DNA of 5,492 nt from Nitratiruptor sp. (GTDB lineage Bacteria; Campylobacterota; Campylobacteria; Campylobacterales; Nitratiruptoraceae). The stretch is taken from NCBI GenBank assembly GCA_015494505.1, contig WGBB01000173.1, forward strand, positions 1 to 5,492, written 5' to 3'. Below the pieces are notes generated by a model. That model saw only the letters and a program-made list of their open reading frames with translations, made no database searches and had not been told where the DNA came from. Positions 1 through 5,492 of this stretch are shown here, piece by piece. Every line of letters starts with the position of its first letter. The first letter of the stretch is position 1. Both the position numbers and the translations under genes were made by a program.

Positions 1-935
1 AAAAACCTGAGCGTGAAGGGCTCATGACTCCCGATATCATCGATGCTATATTGGATGGAAAAATCAAAGCGATTTACAATATGGGCGAAGATATCGCCCA
101 TATCCACCCCAACCAAAACAAAATCAAAAAGGCCCTCGGCGAGCTGGAACTTCTCATAGTCAACGAAATCTTTCCCAATGAAATTACAAAGCATGCAGAT
201 ATCCTTTTTGGCGTCAAGAGTGCCTATGAAAAAGAGGGTGTCTATGTCAACGCCGAGCGGCGATTGCATCTGTCACAGCCACTTGTTGCCAGCGACCTGC
301 CCGATGACTGGGAAGTGCTGGTGCATATCGCACGCCGAATGGGGATAGAGCTAGAGTATGGCAGCTCGCGTGAAATCTGGGATGAGGTGCGCCAAGTGGC
401 CAGCGAGCGCTTTAGCGGTGCTAGCTACGAAAAGCTTGCTGCCAACAGACTTCGAGGCCTGCAGTGGCCCGTGCACCAAGAGGATACGCCCGTGCTGCAC
501 ATTGAGCGCTTTCGCACCAAAGACGGCTACGGCCACTTTCGCTACAAAGGCTACGAGCTGCGAGGCATGTTCAAAGAGCTTCTTAGCAAGCGCAACCTGC
601 ACTTCTATCTCACCACTGGACGCATCATCACCCACTACAACAACGCGGCCCAAACCAAAGCATGCGAGAGCCTTGCGAAGCGTCATCAAGAGGATATCCT
701 TTTTGTGAGCGAAAAGGATAGGGAGTTTTTCGAAGGGCGTGAAAAGGTAGTGCTCGAGAGCAAATACGGGCGCTCCAAACCCCTTCGCATCAAATTTACC
801 AAAGCACTCAAACGCGGGACACTCTACACTACCTTTCATCATGCCAAGAGCCATATTAACTACCTTTTCGGTGACGAGGCGGACGTGTTTGTCAAGACGG
901 CTCGCTTCAAAAGCGTCAAAGTAAAGGTAGTCTAA
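1..935 (+). CDS. Molybdopterin oxidoreductase, formate dehydrogenase alpha-subunit type (5' end missing)
   Basis: This is the C-terminal ~311 residues of a large molybdenum/tungsten-bis-MGD enzyme. The reading frame is open from base 3 back through the window edge, so the ATG at 24 is internal, not the start. The first part reads KIKAIYNMGEDIAHIHPN, followed by a stretch (about 165-360) with LIVNEIFPNEITKHADI and EKEGVYVNAERR. This matches the 'xMGE(N/D)PA..DP', 'ET...AD' and 'E..GT.TN.ERR' blocks of formate dehydrogenase alpha subunits. From about 590 comes the C-terminal cofactor-binding domain, with TTGRIITHYNNAAQTK at 612-659 and a terminal FGDEADVFVKTARFKSVKV block. The Fe-S and Cys/SeCys active-site portion lies upstream and cannot be seen. 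Formate oxidation is therefore the most likely role but is not proven; a related molybdopterin oxidoreductase of another specificity is possible. The stop overlaps the next gene's ATG by one base, implying cotranscription. Confidence 0.88.
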   Translation, partial: KPEREGLMTPDIIDAILDGKIKAIYNMGEDIAHIHPNQNKIKKALGELELLIVNEIFPNEITKHADILFGVKSAYEKEGVYVNAERRLHLSQPLVASDLPDDWEVLVHIARRMGIELEYGSSREIWDEVRQVASERFSGASYEKLAANRLRGLQWPVHQEDTPVLHIERFRTKDGYGHFRYKGYELRGMFKELLSKRNLHFYLTTGRIITHYNNAAQTKACESLAKRHQEDILFVSEKDREFFEGREKVVLESKYGRSKPLRIKFTKALKRGTLYTTFHHAKSHINYLFGDEADVFVKTARFKSVKVKVV

Positions 936-1270
936 TGGGAAGAGAAAGCAGACTCATAGGTCAAAGGGCCGAAGAGCGTGCCACCACCTATCTCATCGAC
1001 GAGGGATTTACGATTTTGGAGCGCAATTTCCATTCACGCTTTGGCGAAATCGATATCGTCGCCCAGCGTGACGGAGTGGTGCATTTCGTAGAGGTCAAGT
1101 ACTCCAAAACGTATGAGCCAATCGTGCAAATCACACCTGCGAAGATGATGAAACTCTACCGCGCCGTTGAATATTATCGCTTCACCAAAAATCTCTCGCT
1201 TCCCTATCAAATCGATGCACTGCTTATCAAAGATACCTCGATAGAGCTTGTGGAAAATATTTCTCTTTGA
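935..1270 (+). CDS. yraN: YraN/UPF0102 family endonuclease-like protein
   Basis: This 111-residue protein has the normal length for UPF0102 (about 110-130 residues). It opens with the family's G..AE..A..YL..(E)GF.IL.RNF pattern at residues 9-32. The PD-(D/E)xK nuclease-fold signature follows: Glu38 and Asp40 in FGEIDIVA, then Glu53 and Lys55 in HFVEVKYS, with Glu13 in the first helix as a further likely site residue. The fold is known to resemble archaeal Holliday junction resolvases, but the substrate of the family is not established, so a DNA-processing role is inference. The ATG is shared with the preceding stop in TAATG, and an AAAGG stretch at 923-927 provides a ribosome binding site. 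The overlap implies translational coupling to the oxidoreductase gene, although the two have no obvious functional link. No terminator hairpin follows its stop. Confidence 0.9.
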   Translation: MGRESRLIGQRAEERATTYLIDEGFTILERNFHSRFGEIDIVAQRDGVVHFVEVKYSKTYEPIVQITPAKMMKLYRAVEYYRFTKNLSLPYQIDALLIKDTSIELVENISL

Positions 1271-1293
1271 TATTCAGAGTGCTATTAAGAAAA

Positions 1294-1315
1294 AGTGAGT
1301 ATAATTATACTCCCT
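1294..1315 (+). promoter_or_regulatory. Probable trxA promoter with palindrome over the -10 box
   Basis: TATAAT at 1300-1305 is a perfect sigma-70 -10 box in the gap before trxA. Transcription would start around 1311-1313, giving a leader of about 30 nt. The box lies inside a perfect 16-bp palindrome, GAGTATAATTATACTC (1297-1312). With one mismatched pair the symmetry extends to 1294-1315. No good TTGACA -35 is seen 17 bp upstream, which is usual in Campylobacterota, where the -35 element is weakly conserved. The promoter call rests on sequence only; operator function for the palindrome is inferred. Confidence 0.6.
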
Positions 1316-1331
1316 CACATGAAAACAATCT

Positions 1332-1337
1332 AAGGAG
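1332..1337 (+). promoter_or_regulatory. Strong ribosome binding site of trxA
   Basis: AAGGAG lies 6 bases before the ATG at 1344 and is the closest match to the ideal anti-16S sequence in the window. It supports the chosen start and suggests high translation of trxA compared with the weaker sites of the neighbouring genes. Confidence 0.8.
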
Positions 1338-1343
1338 AAAATT

Positions 1344-1667
1344 ATGGGAAAATATGTTGAACTCAACGCAGGAAACTTCGATGATACTATTAAAAATAAC
1401 GAAGTTGTCATGGTAGATTTCTGGGCGCCTTGGTGCGGACCTTGTAGAATGATCGCTCCTATCATCGACGAGCTTGCCGAAGAGTATGAAGGCAAAGCGG
1501 TGGTAGCCAAAGTCAACACCGACGAAGAGCAAGATATCGCTATCCGCTACGGTATCCGCTCTATTCCTACGATCCTCTTCTTCAAAAACGGTGAGCTTGT
1601 AGATCAGATGATCGGTGCTGCAAGCAAAGATGTCTTCAAACAAAAACTCGACGCTATCCTTGGCTAA
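1344..1667 (+). CDS. trxA: Thioredoxin
   Basis: This is a single-domain cytoplasmic thioredoxin of 107 residues, the classic length. It reduces disulfides in client proteins such as ribonucleotide reductase and peroxiredoxins, and is itself re-reduced by TrxB. The active site is WCGPC, with Cys31 as nucleophile and Cys34 as resolving cysteine. The buried Asp25 in VDFWA and the cis-proline Pro75 in SIPT are both present, and the C-terminal half carries the expected LFFKNGELVDQMIGA strand-turn-helix. There is no signal peptide. The start is set by AAGGAG six bases upstream. The gene has its own likely promoter (TATAAT at 1300-1305) and is followed after 83 bp by its reductase. Compared with the surrounding genes its early codons look richer in A and T, which may reflect expression needs; this was judged by eye. 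Confidence 0.98.
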   Translation: MGKYVELNAGNFDDTIKNNEVVMVDFWAPWCGPCRMIAPIIDELAEEYEGKAVVAKVNTDEEQDIAIRYGIRSIPTILFFKNGELVDQMIGAASKDVFKQKLDAILG

Positions 1668-1671
1668 GAGC

Positions 1672-1685
1672 GGGGCTTCGGCCCC
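1672..1685 (+). promoter_or_regulatory. GGGGC-UUCG-GCCCC hairpin after trxA
   Basis: A five-base-pair G+C stem closes a UUCG loop with a C-G closing pair, one of the most stable RNA tetraloops. It begins 5 bases after the trxA stop. It is not followed by a T run, so it is not an intrinsic terminator on its own. It more likely protects the trxA 3' end from exonucleases or acts as part of the adjacent structure. Its GGGGC arm could also pair with a second GCCCC at 1731-1735. Confidence 0.55.
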
Positions 1686-1688
1686 AAG

Positions 1689-1730
1689 TCGAGAGCAAAG
1701 GGATCGACTGATGCTTTTTCTCTCGATTTT
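1689..1730 (+). terminator. Possible intrinsic terminator or attenuator between trxA and trxB
   Basis: TCGAGAG (1689-1695) and CTCTCGA (1720-1726) form a perfect 7-bp stem. AAAG (1697-1700) with CTTT (1714-1717) can extend it past a small internal loop. Four Ts follow directly at 1727-1730. This resembles a weak Rho-independent terminator that could reduce read-through into trxB. The T run is short and the loop long, so partial termination is the most I would infer. A competing stem, AGTCGA (1687-1692) with TCGACT (1704-1709), uses the same 5' arm. Confidence 0.4.
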
Positions 1731-1750
1731 GCCCCACACAAAGGAACCTC

Positions 1751-2701
1751 ATGCTTGATCTTGCAATCATAGGCGGCGGTCCGGCAGGACTGACGGCTGG
1801 TCTGTATGCCACACGCGGCGGTCTCAAAAACGTGGTCATGTTCGAAAAAGGGATGCCGGGCGGCCAGATAACCCAAAGCAGCGAAGTGGAAAACTACCCG
1901 GGCGTTTGCAAAGTGGTCACGGGGATGGAGCTGATGGAGTGCTGGCCCGAGCAGGCCATGCGCTTTGGCCTAAAACACGAGATGGAAGAAGTGAGGCGCA
2001 TCAAGCGCGAGTGCGACGGCAGTTTTACCATCGAGCTTGCCAGCGGCAAGAGCGAGAAGGCAAAAGCGGTGATTGTCTGCACCGGCAGCACCCCCAAAAG
2101 AGCCGGTTTCGAGGGGGAAGAGGAGTTTTTGGGACGTGGCGTGAGCACATGTGCTACCTGCGACGGATTTTTTTACAAAGGCAAGGAAGTAGCGGTGCTT
2201 GGAGGAGGTGATACGGCTTTGGAAGAGGCCTTGTATCTAGCCAATATCGTCGAAAAAGTCTATCTCATCCATCGCCGCGACAAGTTTCGCGCTGCACCCA
2301 CTACAGTCGAGCGTGTGATGAAAAATCCCAAAATCGAGCTCATACTTAATGCCAACGTCAAGCGTGTCTATGGCAATGAGATGGGGCTAGAGGGTGTCAT
2401 TATCGACCGGCAGGGCAAAGAGATTGACCTCAAAGTCCCGGGACTATTCGTCTTTGTGGGGATGAACGTCAACAACGACGTCCTCAAGCAAGAAGACGGT
2501 AGCTTCTTGTGTGATGTGAACGAGTGGGGCGAGGTGAAAGTCAATCTCAAGATGGAAACGAGCGTCCCCGGGCTGTATGCTGCGGGCGATGTACGTGAGT
2601 TCGCACCCAAGCAGGTAGTCTGCGCCGCCGGTGACGGCGCCACGGCAGCTATCAACGTCATAAGCTATATCGAAAAAATAGGAGAGCTACAACCATGCTA
2701 A
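1751..2701 (+). CDS. trxB: Thioredoxin reductase (NADPH, FAD)
   Basis: This is a 316-residue low-molecular-weight thioredoxin reductase, the typical length, which passes electrons from NADPH through FAD and a redox disulfide to TrxA. The N-terminal FAD-binding GGGPAG is at residues 8-13, with the [15 protein letters not shown] segment after it. The catalytic cysteines are Cys134 and Cys137 in CATCDGFF. The NADPH domain shows [10 protein letters not shown] from residue 151 and HRRDKFRA from residue 174, whose arginines contact the NADPH phosphate. This argues against the ferredoxin-dependent or flavin-only relatives. The second FAD motif, GLYAAGDV, is at 274-281. AAGGAA at 1741-1746 sets the ATG at 1751. 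Placement after trxA gives the full thioredoxin system. The last seven bases overlap dapB, so the two are probably translationally coupled. The C-terminus ends in Cys, just outside the conserved fold, with no assigned role. Confidence 0.98.
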   Translation: MLDLAIIGGGPAGLTAGLYATRGGLKNVVMFEKGMPGGQITQSSEVENYPGVCKVVTGMELMECWPEQAMRFGLKHEMEEVRRIKRECDGSFTIELASGKSEKAKAVIVCTGSTPKRAGFEGEEEFLGRGVSTCATCDGFFYKGKEVAVLGGGDTALEEALYLANIVEKVYLIHRRDKFRAAPTTVERVMKNPKIELILNANVKRVYGNEMGLEGVIIDRQGKEIDLKVPGLFVFVGMNVNNDVLKQEDGSFLCDVNEWGEVKVNLKMETSVPGLYAAGDVREFAPKQVVCAAGDGATAAINVISYIEKIGELQPC

Positions 2702-3459
2702 AAGTGGGAATTTATGGTGGAAGTGGACGGGTAGGGAGTCTGCTTATAAAAAACCTTCTCGGTGATGAAGTAGCAAAAATCAGCGTCGTTCATGCACTGG
2801 ATAAGCTCGAAAGCGAAGTGCCGGGAGCCATCATTACCAACGACCTGGACACACTCATCGACGAGAGTGAAGTGATTATCGACTTTACGCTTCCTGAAGG
2901 CACCCAAGCGCTTGTAGAAAAGCTGCTTGATAAACCACGAGCACTCGTGAGCGGCACCACTGGGCTCAATGAGCACCAAATCAATCTCATGCAAGAGCTA
3001 TCCAAAAAAGCTCCTGTACTCTATGCCACCAACATGAGCTTAGGCATAGCTATCCTCAAGCGCCTCGTAGCGATAGCCAGCGAGAAGCTTCGAGACTTCG
3101 ATATCGAAATCGTGGAGATGCACCACCGTTATAAAAAAGATGCCCCAAGCGGTACGGCCTTGACGTTAGCGGAGTTTGCCGCCAAAGCCAGAGGCCTGGA
3201 GCTTGACAAGGTGCGCGTCAGCGGGCGCGACGGTAATATCGGTGAGCGTACGAAAGATGAAATAGGCGTTTTCGCACTGCGCGGCGGTGATATCGTGGGA
3301 CGCCATACGGTGGGATTTTACAATGACGGCGAGTATCTGGAGCTAAACCACACCGCCACAAGCCGCGATACGTTTGCCAAGGGAGCCATCAGGGCAGCCA
3401 AATGGGTGGCTACGCAAGAGCCGGGTCTCTATACGATAGATGATTGTTTAGGACTCTAA
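2695..3459 (+). CDS. dapB: 4-hydroxy-tetrahydrodipicolinate reductase
   Basis: This 254-residue cytoplasmic enzyme reduces the DapA product with NAD(P)H to tetrahydrodipicolinate, on the route to diaminopimelate for the cell wall and to lysine. The Rossmann motif GGSGRVG is at residues 8-14. The substrate-side SGTTG loop is at 86-90 and ATNMSLG at 111-117. The signature [13 protein letters not shown] starts at residue 143, giving His143 as the likely catalytic acid and Lys147 as the second catalytic residue, equivalent to E. coli His159 and Lys163. RGGDIVG starts at 196, and the C-terminal block [15 protein letters not shown] is intact. The usual motif reads GEHT, whereas here it is GRHT, a minor variation. 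The ATG lies inside the end of trxB (ATGCTAA overlap), with GGAGAG at 2681-2686 as ribosome binding site. The purF ATG begins one base after the stop. Confidence 0.97.
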   Translation: MLKVGIYGGSGRVGSLLIKNLLGDEVAKISVVHALDKLESEVPGAIITNDLDTLIDESEVIIDFTLPEGTQALVEKLLDKPRALVSGTTGLNEHQINLMQELSKKAPVLYATNMSLGIAILKRLVAIASEKLRDFDIEIVEMHHRYKKDAPSGTALTLAEFAAKARGLELDKVRVSGRDGNIGERTKDEIGVFALRGGDIVGRHTVGFYNDGEYLELNHTATSRDTFAKGAIRAAKWVATQEPGLYTIDDCLGL

Positions 3460-3460
3460 G

Positions 3461-4801
3461 ATGTGTTCCGTCATCGGTCTTTTTAACGTTCCGGAAGCCA
3501 GCAAGTATGCCTACTTCGGACTCTTTTCGCTCCAGCACCGCGGCCAGGAAGCTGCAGGCATTGCCAGTAGCGACGGCAGCAAAATCCATATCGCCAAAGG
3601 CCGCGGTCTCGTGACGCAGGTGTTTGATGAAAACAAACTCTCCAAACTCATCGGCAACAGCGCCGTGGGCCATACCCGCTACTCCACGGCCGGCGAAGAT
3701 TCGGTGCTCGATGCGCAGCCGATTTTCGCTCGCTACGACTTGGGCCAGATCGCCGTGGTGCACAACGGTAACCTCACCAATGCCAAGCGCGTGCGCAAGG
3801 AGCTCATCAAAGAGGGTGCGATCTTTCAGACTTTTATGGATACCGAAAACCTAATCCACCTCATCGCCCGTAGCCAAAAAGAGCATCTCTATGATCGCAT
3901 CATCGAAGCGCTCCATCAGGTAGAGGGGGCATACTCTTTTATCTTTTTAAGCCGCAAAAAGATGTTCGCCGTGCGCGATCCTTACGGTTTTCGCCCCCTC
4001 TCGATGGCGAAGCTCGGTGATGGCTGGGTGGTGGCCAGCGAGACGTGTGCTTTCGATCTGATCGGTGCAGAGTATGTGCGCGATATCAAGCCGGGTGAAT
4101 TGGTGGTCTTCGAAGAGAACAAAGAGCCGCGCTCTATCCAGGTCTTCGAACCCAAACCCCATAAGTGTATCTTCGAATATATCTACTTCGCTAGACCCGA
4201 TAGCAATATTTTTGGCAAAAACGTCTACAAGCTGCGCAAGGCCATGGGACGGGAGCTTGCCAAAGAGTATCCGGTCGAAGCCGACATGGTGATCCCAGTG
4301 CCTGACAGCGGTGTGGCAGCAGCCATAGGGTATGCCGAAGAGAGCGGCATTCCTTTCGATTTAGGGATCATTCGTAACCACTACGTGGGCCGCACCTTTA
4401 TCGAGCCTACTCAAGAGATCCGCGATCTCAAGGTGAAGATGAAGCTCAACCCCATCAAGAACGTCATCAAAGGCAAACGCCTCATCGTCATTGATGACAG
4501 CATCGTGCGGGGTACTACGAGCAAAAAAATCGTTAATATCCTTAAAGAGTTCGGTGCCAAAGAGGTGCATATGCGCATCTCCGCTCCTCCTACCACGGGT
4601 CCTTGCTACTACGGCGTGGATACACCAACCAAAGAGGAGCTCATCAGCTCACGCATGAGCGTGGAGGAGACGCGCAAATATATCGGAGCCGATACTTTGG
4701 CGTATCTTTCGATAGAAGGGTTGCTGCGTAGCGTAGGGAATGATTTAAGCTACTGTATGGCATGTTTTGACGGCAACTACCCAGTCATTCCCGAAGAGTA
4801 A
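3461..4801 (+). CDS. purF: Amidophosphoribosyltransferase, [4Fe-4S]-type
   Basis: This 446-residue enzyme makes phosphoribosylamine from PRPP and glutamine, the first committed step of purine synthesis. The N-terminal half is a class II glutaminase. Cys2 follows the initiator Met directly and becomes the nucleophile once Met is removed. QHRGQEAAG lies at 25-33, Arg73 in GHTRYS, and HNGN at 101-104. The C-terminal half is a phosphoribosyltransferase domain with the PRPP loop VIDDSIVRGTT (Asp345, Asp346). Four cysteines match the Fe-S ligands of Bacillus subtilis PurF: Cys236 in CIFEYIYFARP, Cys382 in GPCYYG, and Cys432/Cys435 in CMAC. The B. subtilis propeptide is absent. An AGGA at 3450-3453 serves as ribosome binding site, and the gene starts one base after dapB. 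By homology the enzyme should be feedback-inhibited by purine nucleotides, and the cluster may make it oxygen-labile. Confidence 0.98.
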   Translation: MCSVIGLFNVPEASKYAYFGLFSLQHRGQEAAGIASSDGSKIHIAKGRGLVTQVFDENKLSKLIGNSAVGHTRYSTAGEDSVLDAQPIFARYDLGQIAVVHNGNLTNAKRVRKELIKEGAIFQTFMDTENLIHLIARSQKEHLYDRIIEALHQVEGAYSFIFLSRKKMFAVRDPYGFRPLSMAKLGDGWVVASETCAFDLIGAEYVRDIKPGELVVFEENKEPRSIQVFEPKPHKCIFEYIYFARPDSNIFGKNVYKLRKAMGRELAKEYPVEADMVIPVPDSGVAAAIGYAEESGIPFDLGIIRNHYVGRTFIEPTQEIRDLKVKMKLNPIKNVIKGKRLIVIDDSIVRGTTSKKIVNILKEFGAKEVHMRISAPPTTGPCYYGVDTPTKEELISSRMSVEETRKYIGADTLAYLSIEGLLRSVGNDLSYCMACFDGNYPVIPEE

Positions 4802-4806
4802 GGAAG
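4800..4806 (+). promoter_or_regulatory. Ribosome binding site that decides a TTG start
   Basis: AAGGAAG overlaps the purF stop codon and sits 3 bases before TTG at 4810 (5 bases when measured from the AAGGA core). The frame of the downstream gene has a stop at 4768-4770 and no ATG or GTG between there and the conserved N-terminal region, so TTG 4810 is the only reasonable start. Confidence 0.75.
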
Positions 4807-4809
4807 CCG

Positions 4810-5492
4810 TTGAGAGAGATTCTAACTTTTGGGCGCTACTACAAGCGCAAACGCCGCAAACGTGTTCGCAAAGTCCCTTTGGGGCTTTCGGGCTTTACCT
4901 GTCCCAATATCGATGGACGCGTAGCAAAAGGCGGCTGCACTTTTTGCGAAAACGAATCCTTTGCGCCTAATCTCGCACGCACAAAAAAGTTCTACTTAAA
5001 TCCCGATAGCACCGAAAACCCGCTGCTTGCTAAGCAGCTTGCCGAAATCGATTTTCAATACCGAGGCACCGCTGCGCACTACAAAGCCTTGGGCTATGAA
5101 GAGTTTCTCGCCTACTTTCAGGCCTTTACCAATACCTACGCTCCCCTGGATACCCTAAAGCGCCTCTATGAGCATGCATTGGAGCAAGAGGACTGCATAG
5201 GTCTTAGTATCGGTACGCGTAGCGATAGCGTGACGGAAGAGATTCTCGATTATTTGGTAGGTTTATCCCAATCGCACGAAGTGTGGATCGAATACGGTAT
5301 CCAGAGTGTCTTTGACGAGACTTTGGAGCGCATCAACCGCGGGCACGATAGCAAAAACGTCGAGGCGTGGATCAAACGCTCCAAGGACAAGGGCCTGCAA
5401 GTGTGCGGCCATGTGATATTCGGCTTGCCGGGCGAGACGCGCGAGATGATGCTCTCTACCGTAGCAAGAGCGATAGAGTGGGGCATCGATGC
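4810..5492 (+). CDS. YhcC-like radical SAM protein (TIGR01212 type), 3' end missing
   Basis: The frame runs 227 codons from a TTG start to the window edge; family members are about 300 residues, so roughly the last quarter is missing. The radical SAM cluster ligands are Cys31, Cys43 and Cys46 in CPNIDGRVAKGGCTFC, the spaced CX11CX2C form of this family rather than CX3CX2C. Further family blocks are YFQAFTNTYAP, GLSIGTRSD at 131-139, EYGIQSVFDETLERINRGHD, and GHVIFGLPGE at 200-209, whose glycines help bind S-adenosylmethionine. The N-terminus is very basic (YYKRKRRKRVRK). About 20 extra residues lie between the cluster and YFQAF compared with E. coli YhcC as I remember it. The reaction of this family is not firmly established, so I assign no substrate. 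The gene begins 8 bases after purF and is likely cotranscribed with it. Confidence 0.93.
   Translation, partial: MREILTFGRYYKRKRRKRVRKVPLGLSGFTCPNIDGRVAKGGCTFCENESFAPNLARTKKFYLNPDSTENPLLAKQLAEIDFQYRGTAAHYKALGYEEFLAYFQAFTNTYAPLDTLKRLYEHALEQEDCIGLSIGTRSDSVTEEILDYLVGLSQSHEVWIEYGIQSVFDETLERINRGHDSKNVEAWIKRSKDKGLQVCGHVIFGLPGETREMMLSTVARAIEWGID

Noticed and set aside
24..26. ATG at 24 as the start of the first gene
   Set aside because: The frame is open upstream to the window edge and the protein begins in the middle of a conserved molybdoenzyme domain, so this ATG is internal.
351..854. A 167-codon open frame on the - strand inside the oxidoreductase gene
   Set aside because: It is antisense to a clearly conserved coding region, has no recognisable domain, and is explained by codon bias in the true frame.
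1672..1685. GGGGC-UUCG-GCCCC hairpin as the trxA terminator
   Set aside because: No T run follows it (the next bases are AAGTCGAG), so it does not meet the intrinsic terminator pattern by itself.
1305..1739. A 144-codon - strand frame across trxA and the trxA-trxB gap
   Set aside because: It lies opposite an unmistakable thioredoxin and resembles no known family.
3410..3763. A 117-codon - strand frame over the dapB/purF junction
   Set aside because: It is antisense to the conserved DapB C-terminus and PurF glutaminase core and has no family features.
4767..4970. A + strand ATG frame of 67 codons after purF
   Set aside because: It overlaps the end of purF and the radical SAM gene in a different frame; the frame from TTG 4810 carries the conserved cysteine motif and is the real gene.
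1..5492. Novel defence, mobile or phage-like system
   Set aside because: Every substantial frame belongs to a known housekeeping family, and no transposase, integrase, direct-repeat array, attachment site or tRNA was found on either strand.

Overview
This window is a run of ordinary housekeeping genes, all on the + strand and tightly packed. I see no mobile element, CRISPR array, tRNA or rRNA. The protein sequences and gene order best fit a Campylobacterota (Epsilonproteobacteria) genome of medium GC, such as a hydrogen- or sulfur-oxidising relative of Sulfurovum, Nitratifractor or Hydrogenimonas. That placement is a judgement from remembered families, not from a database search.

Layout. (1) Bases 1-935 hold the 3' part of a molybdopterin oxidoreductase of the formate dehydrogenase alpha-subunit type; its 5' end lies outside the window. 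(2) 935-1270 is a YraN/UPF0102 nuclease-fold protein that overlaps the previous stop by one base (TAATG). (3) 1271-1343 is a 73-bp gap with a TATAAT box embedded in a perfect 16-bp palindrome and a strong ribosome binding site. (4) 1344-1667 is thioredoxin trxA. (5) 1668-1750 is an 83-bp gap rich in competing inverted repeats, one resembling an intrinsic terminator. (6) 1751-2701 is thioredoxin reductase trxB. (7) 2695-3459 is dapB, overlapping trxB by 7 bases. (8) 3461-4801 is purF, one base after dapB. (9) 4810-5492 is the 5' part of a YhcC-type radical SAM gene with a TTG start, cut by the window end. There is no gene-free stretch over 300 bases.

How the genes work together. TrxB uses NADPH and FAD to reduce TrxA, so 1344-2701 is a complete thioredoxin system. 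dapB (lysine and diaminopimelate synthesis), purF (first committed purine step) and the radical SAM gene follow with almost no spacing and probably share the trx transcript. PurF has the four cysteines of the [4Fe-4S]-containing class, and the YhcC-like protein has a radical SAM cluster. The unit therefore joins thiol redox control to two Fe-S proteins and an NAD(P)H-dependent enzyme. Whether that has regulatory meaning is inference. The parts most worth a second look are the two short intergenic regions flanking trxA, not any new gene family.
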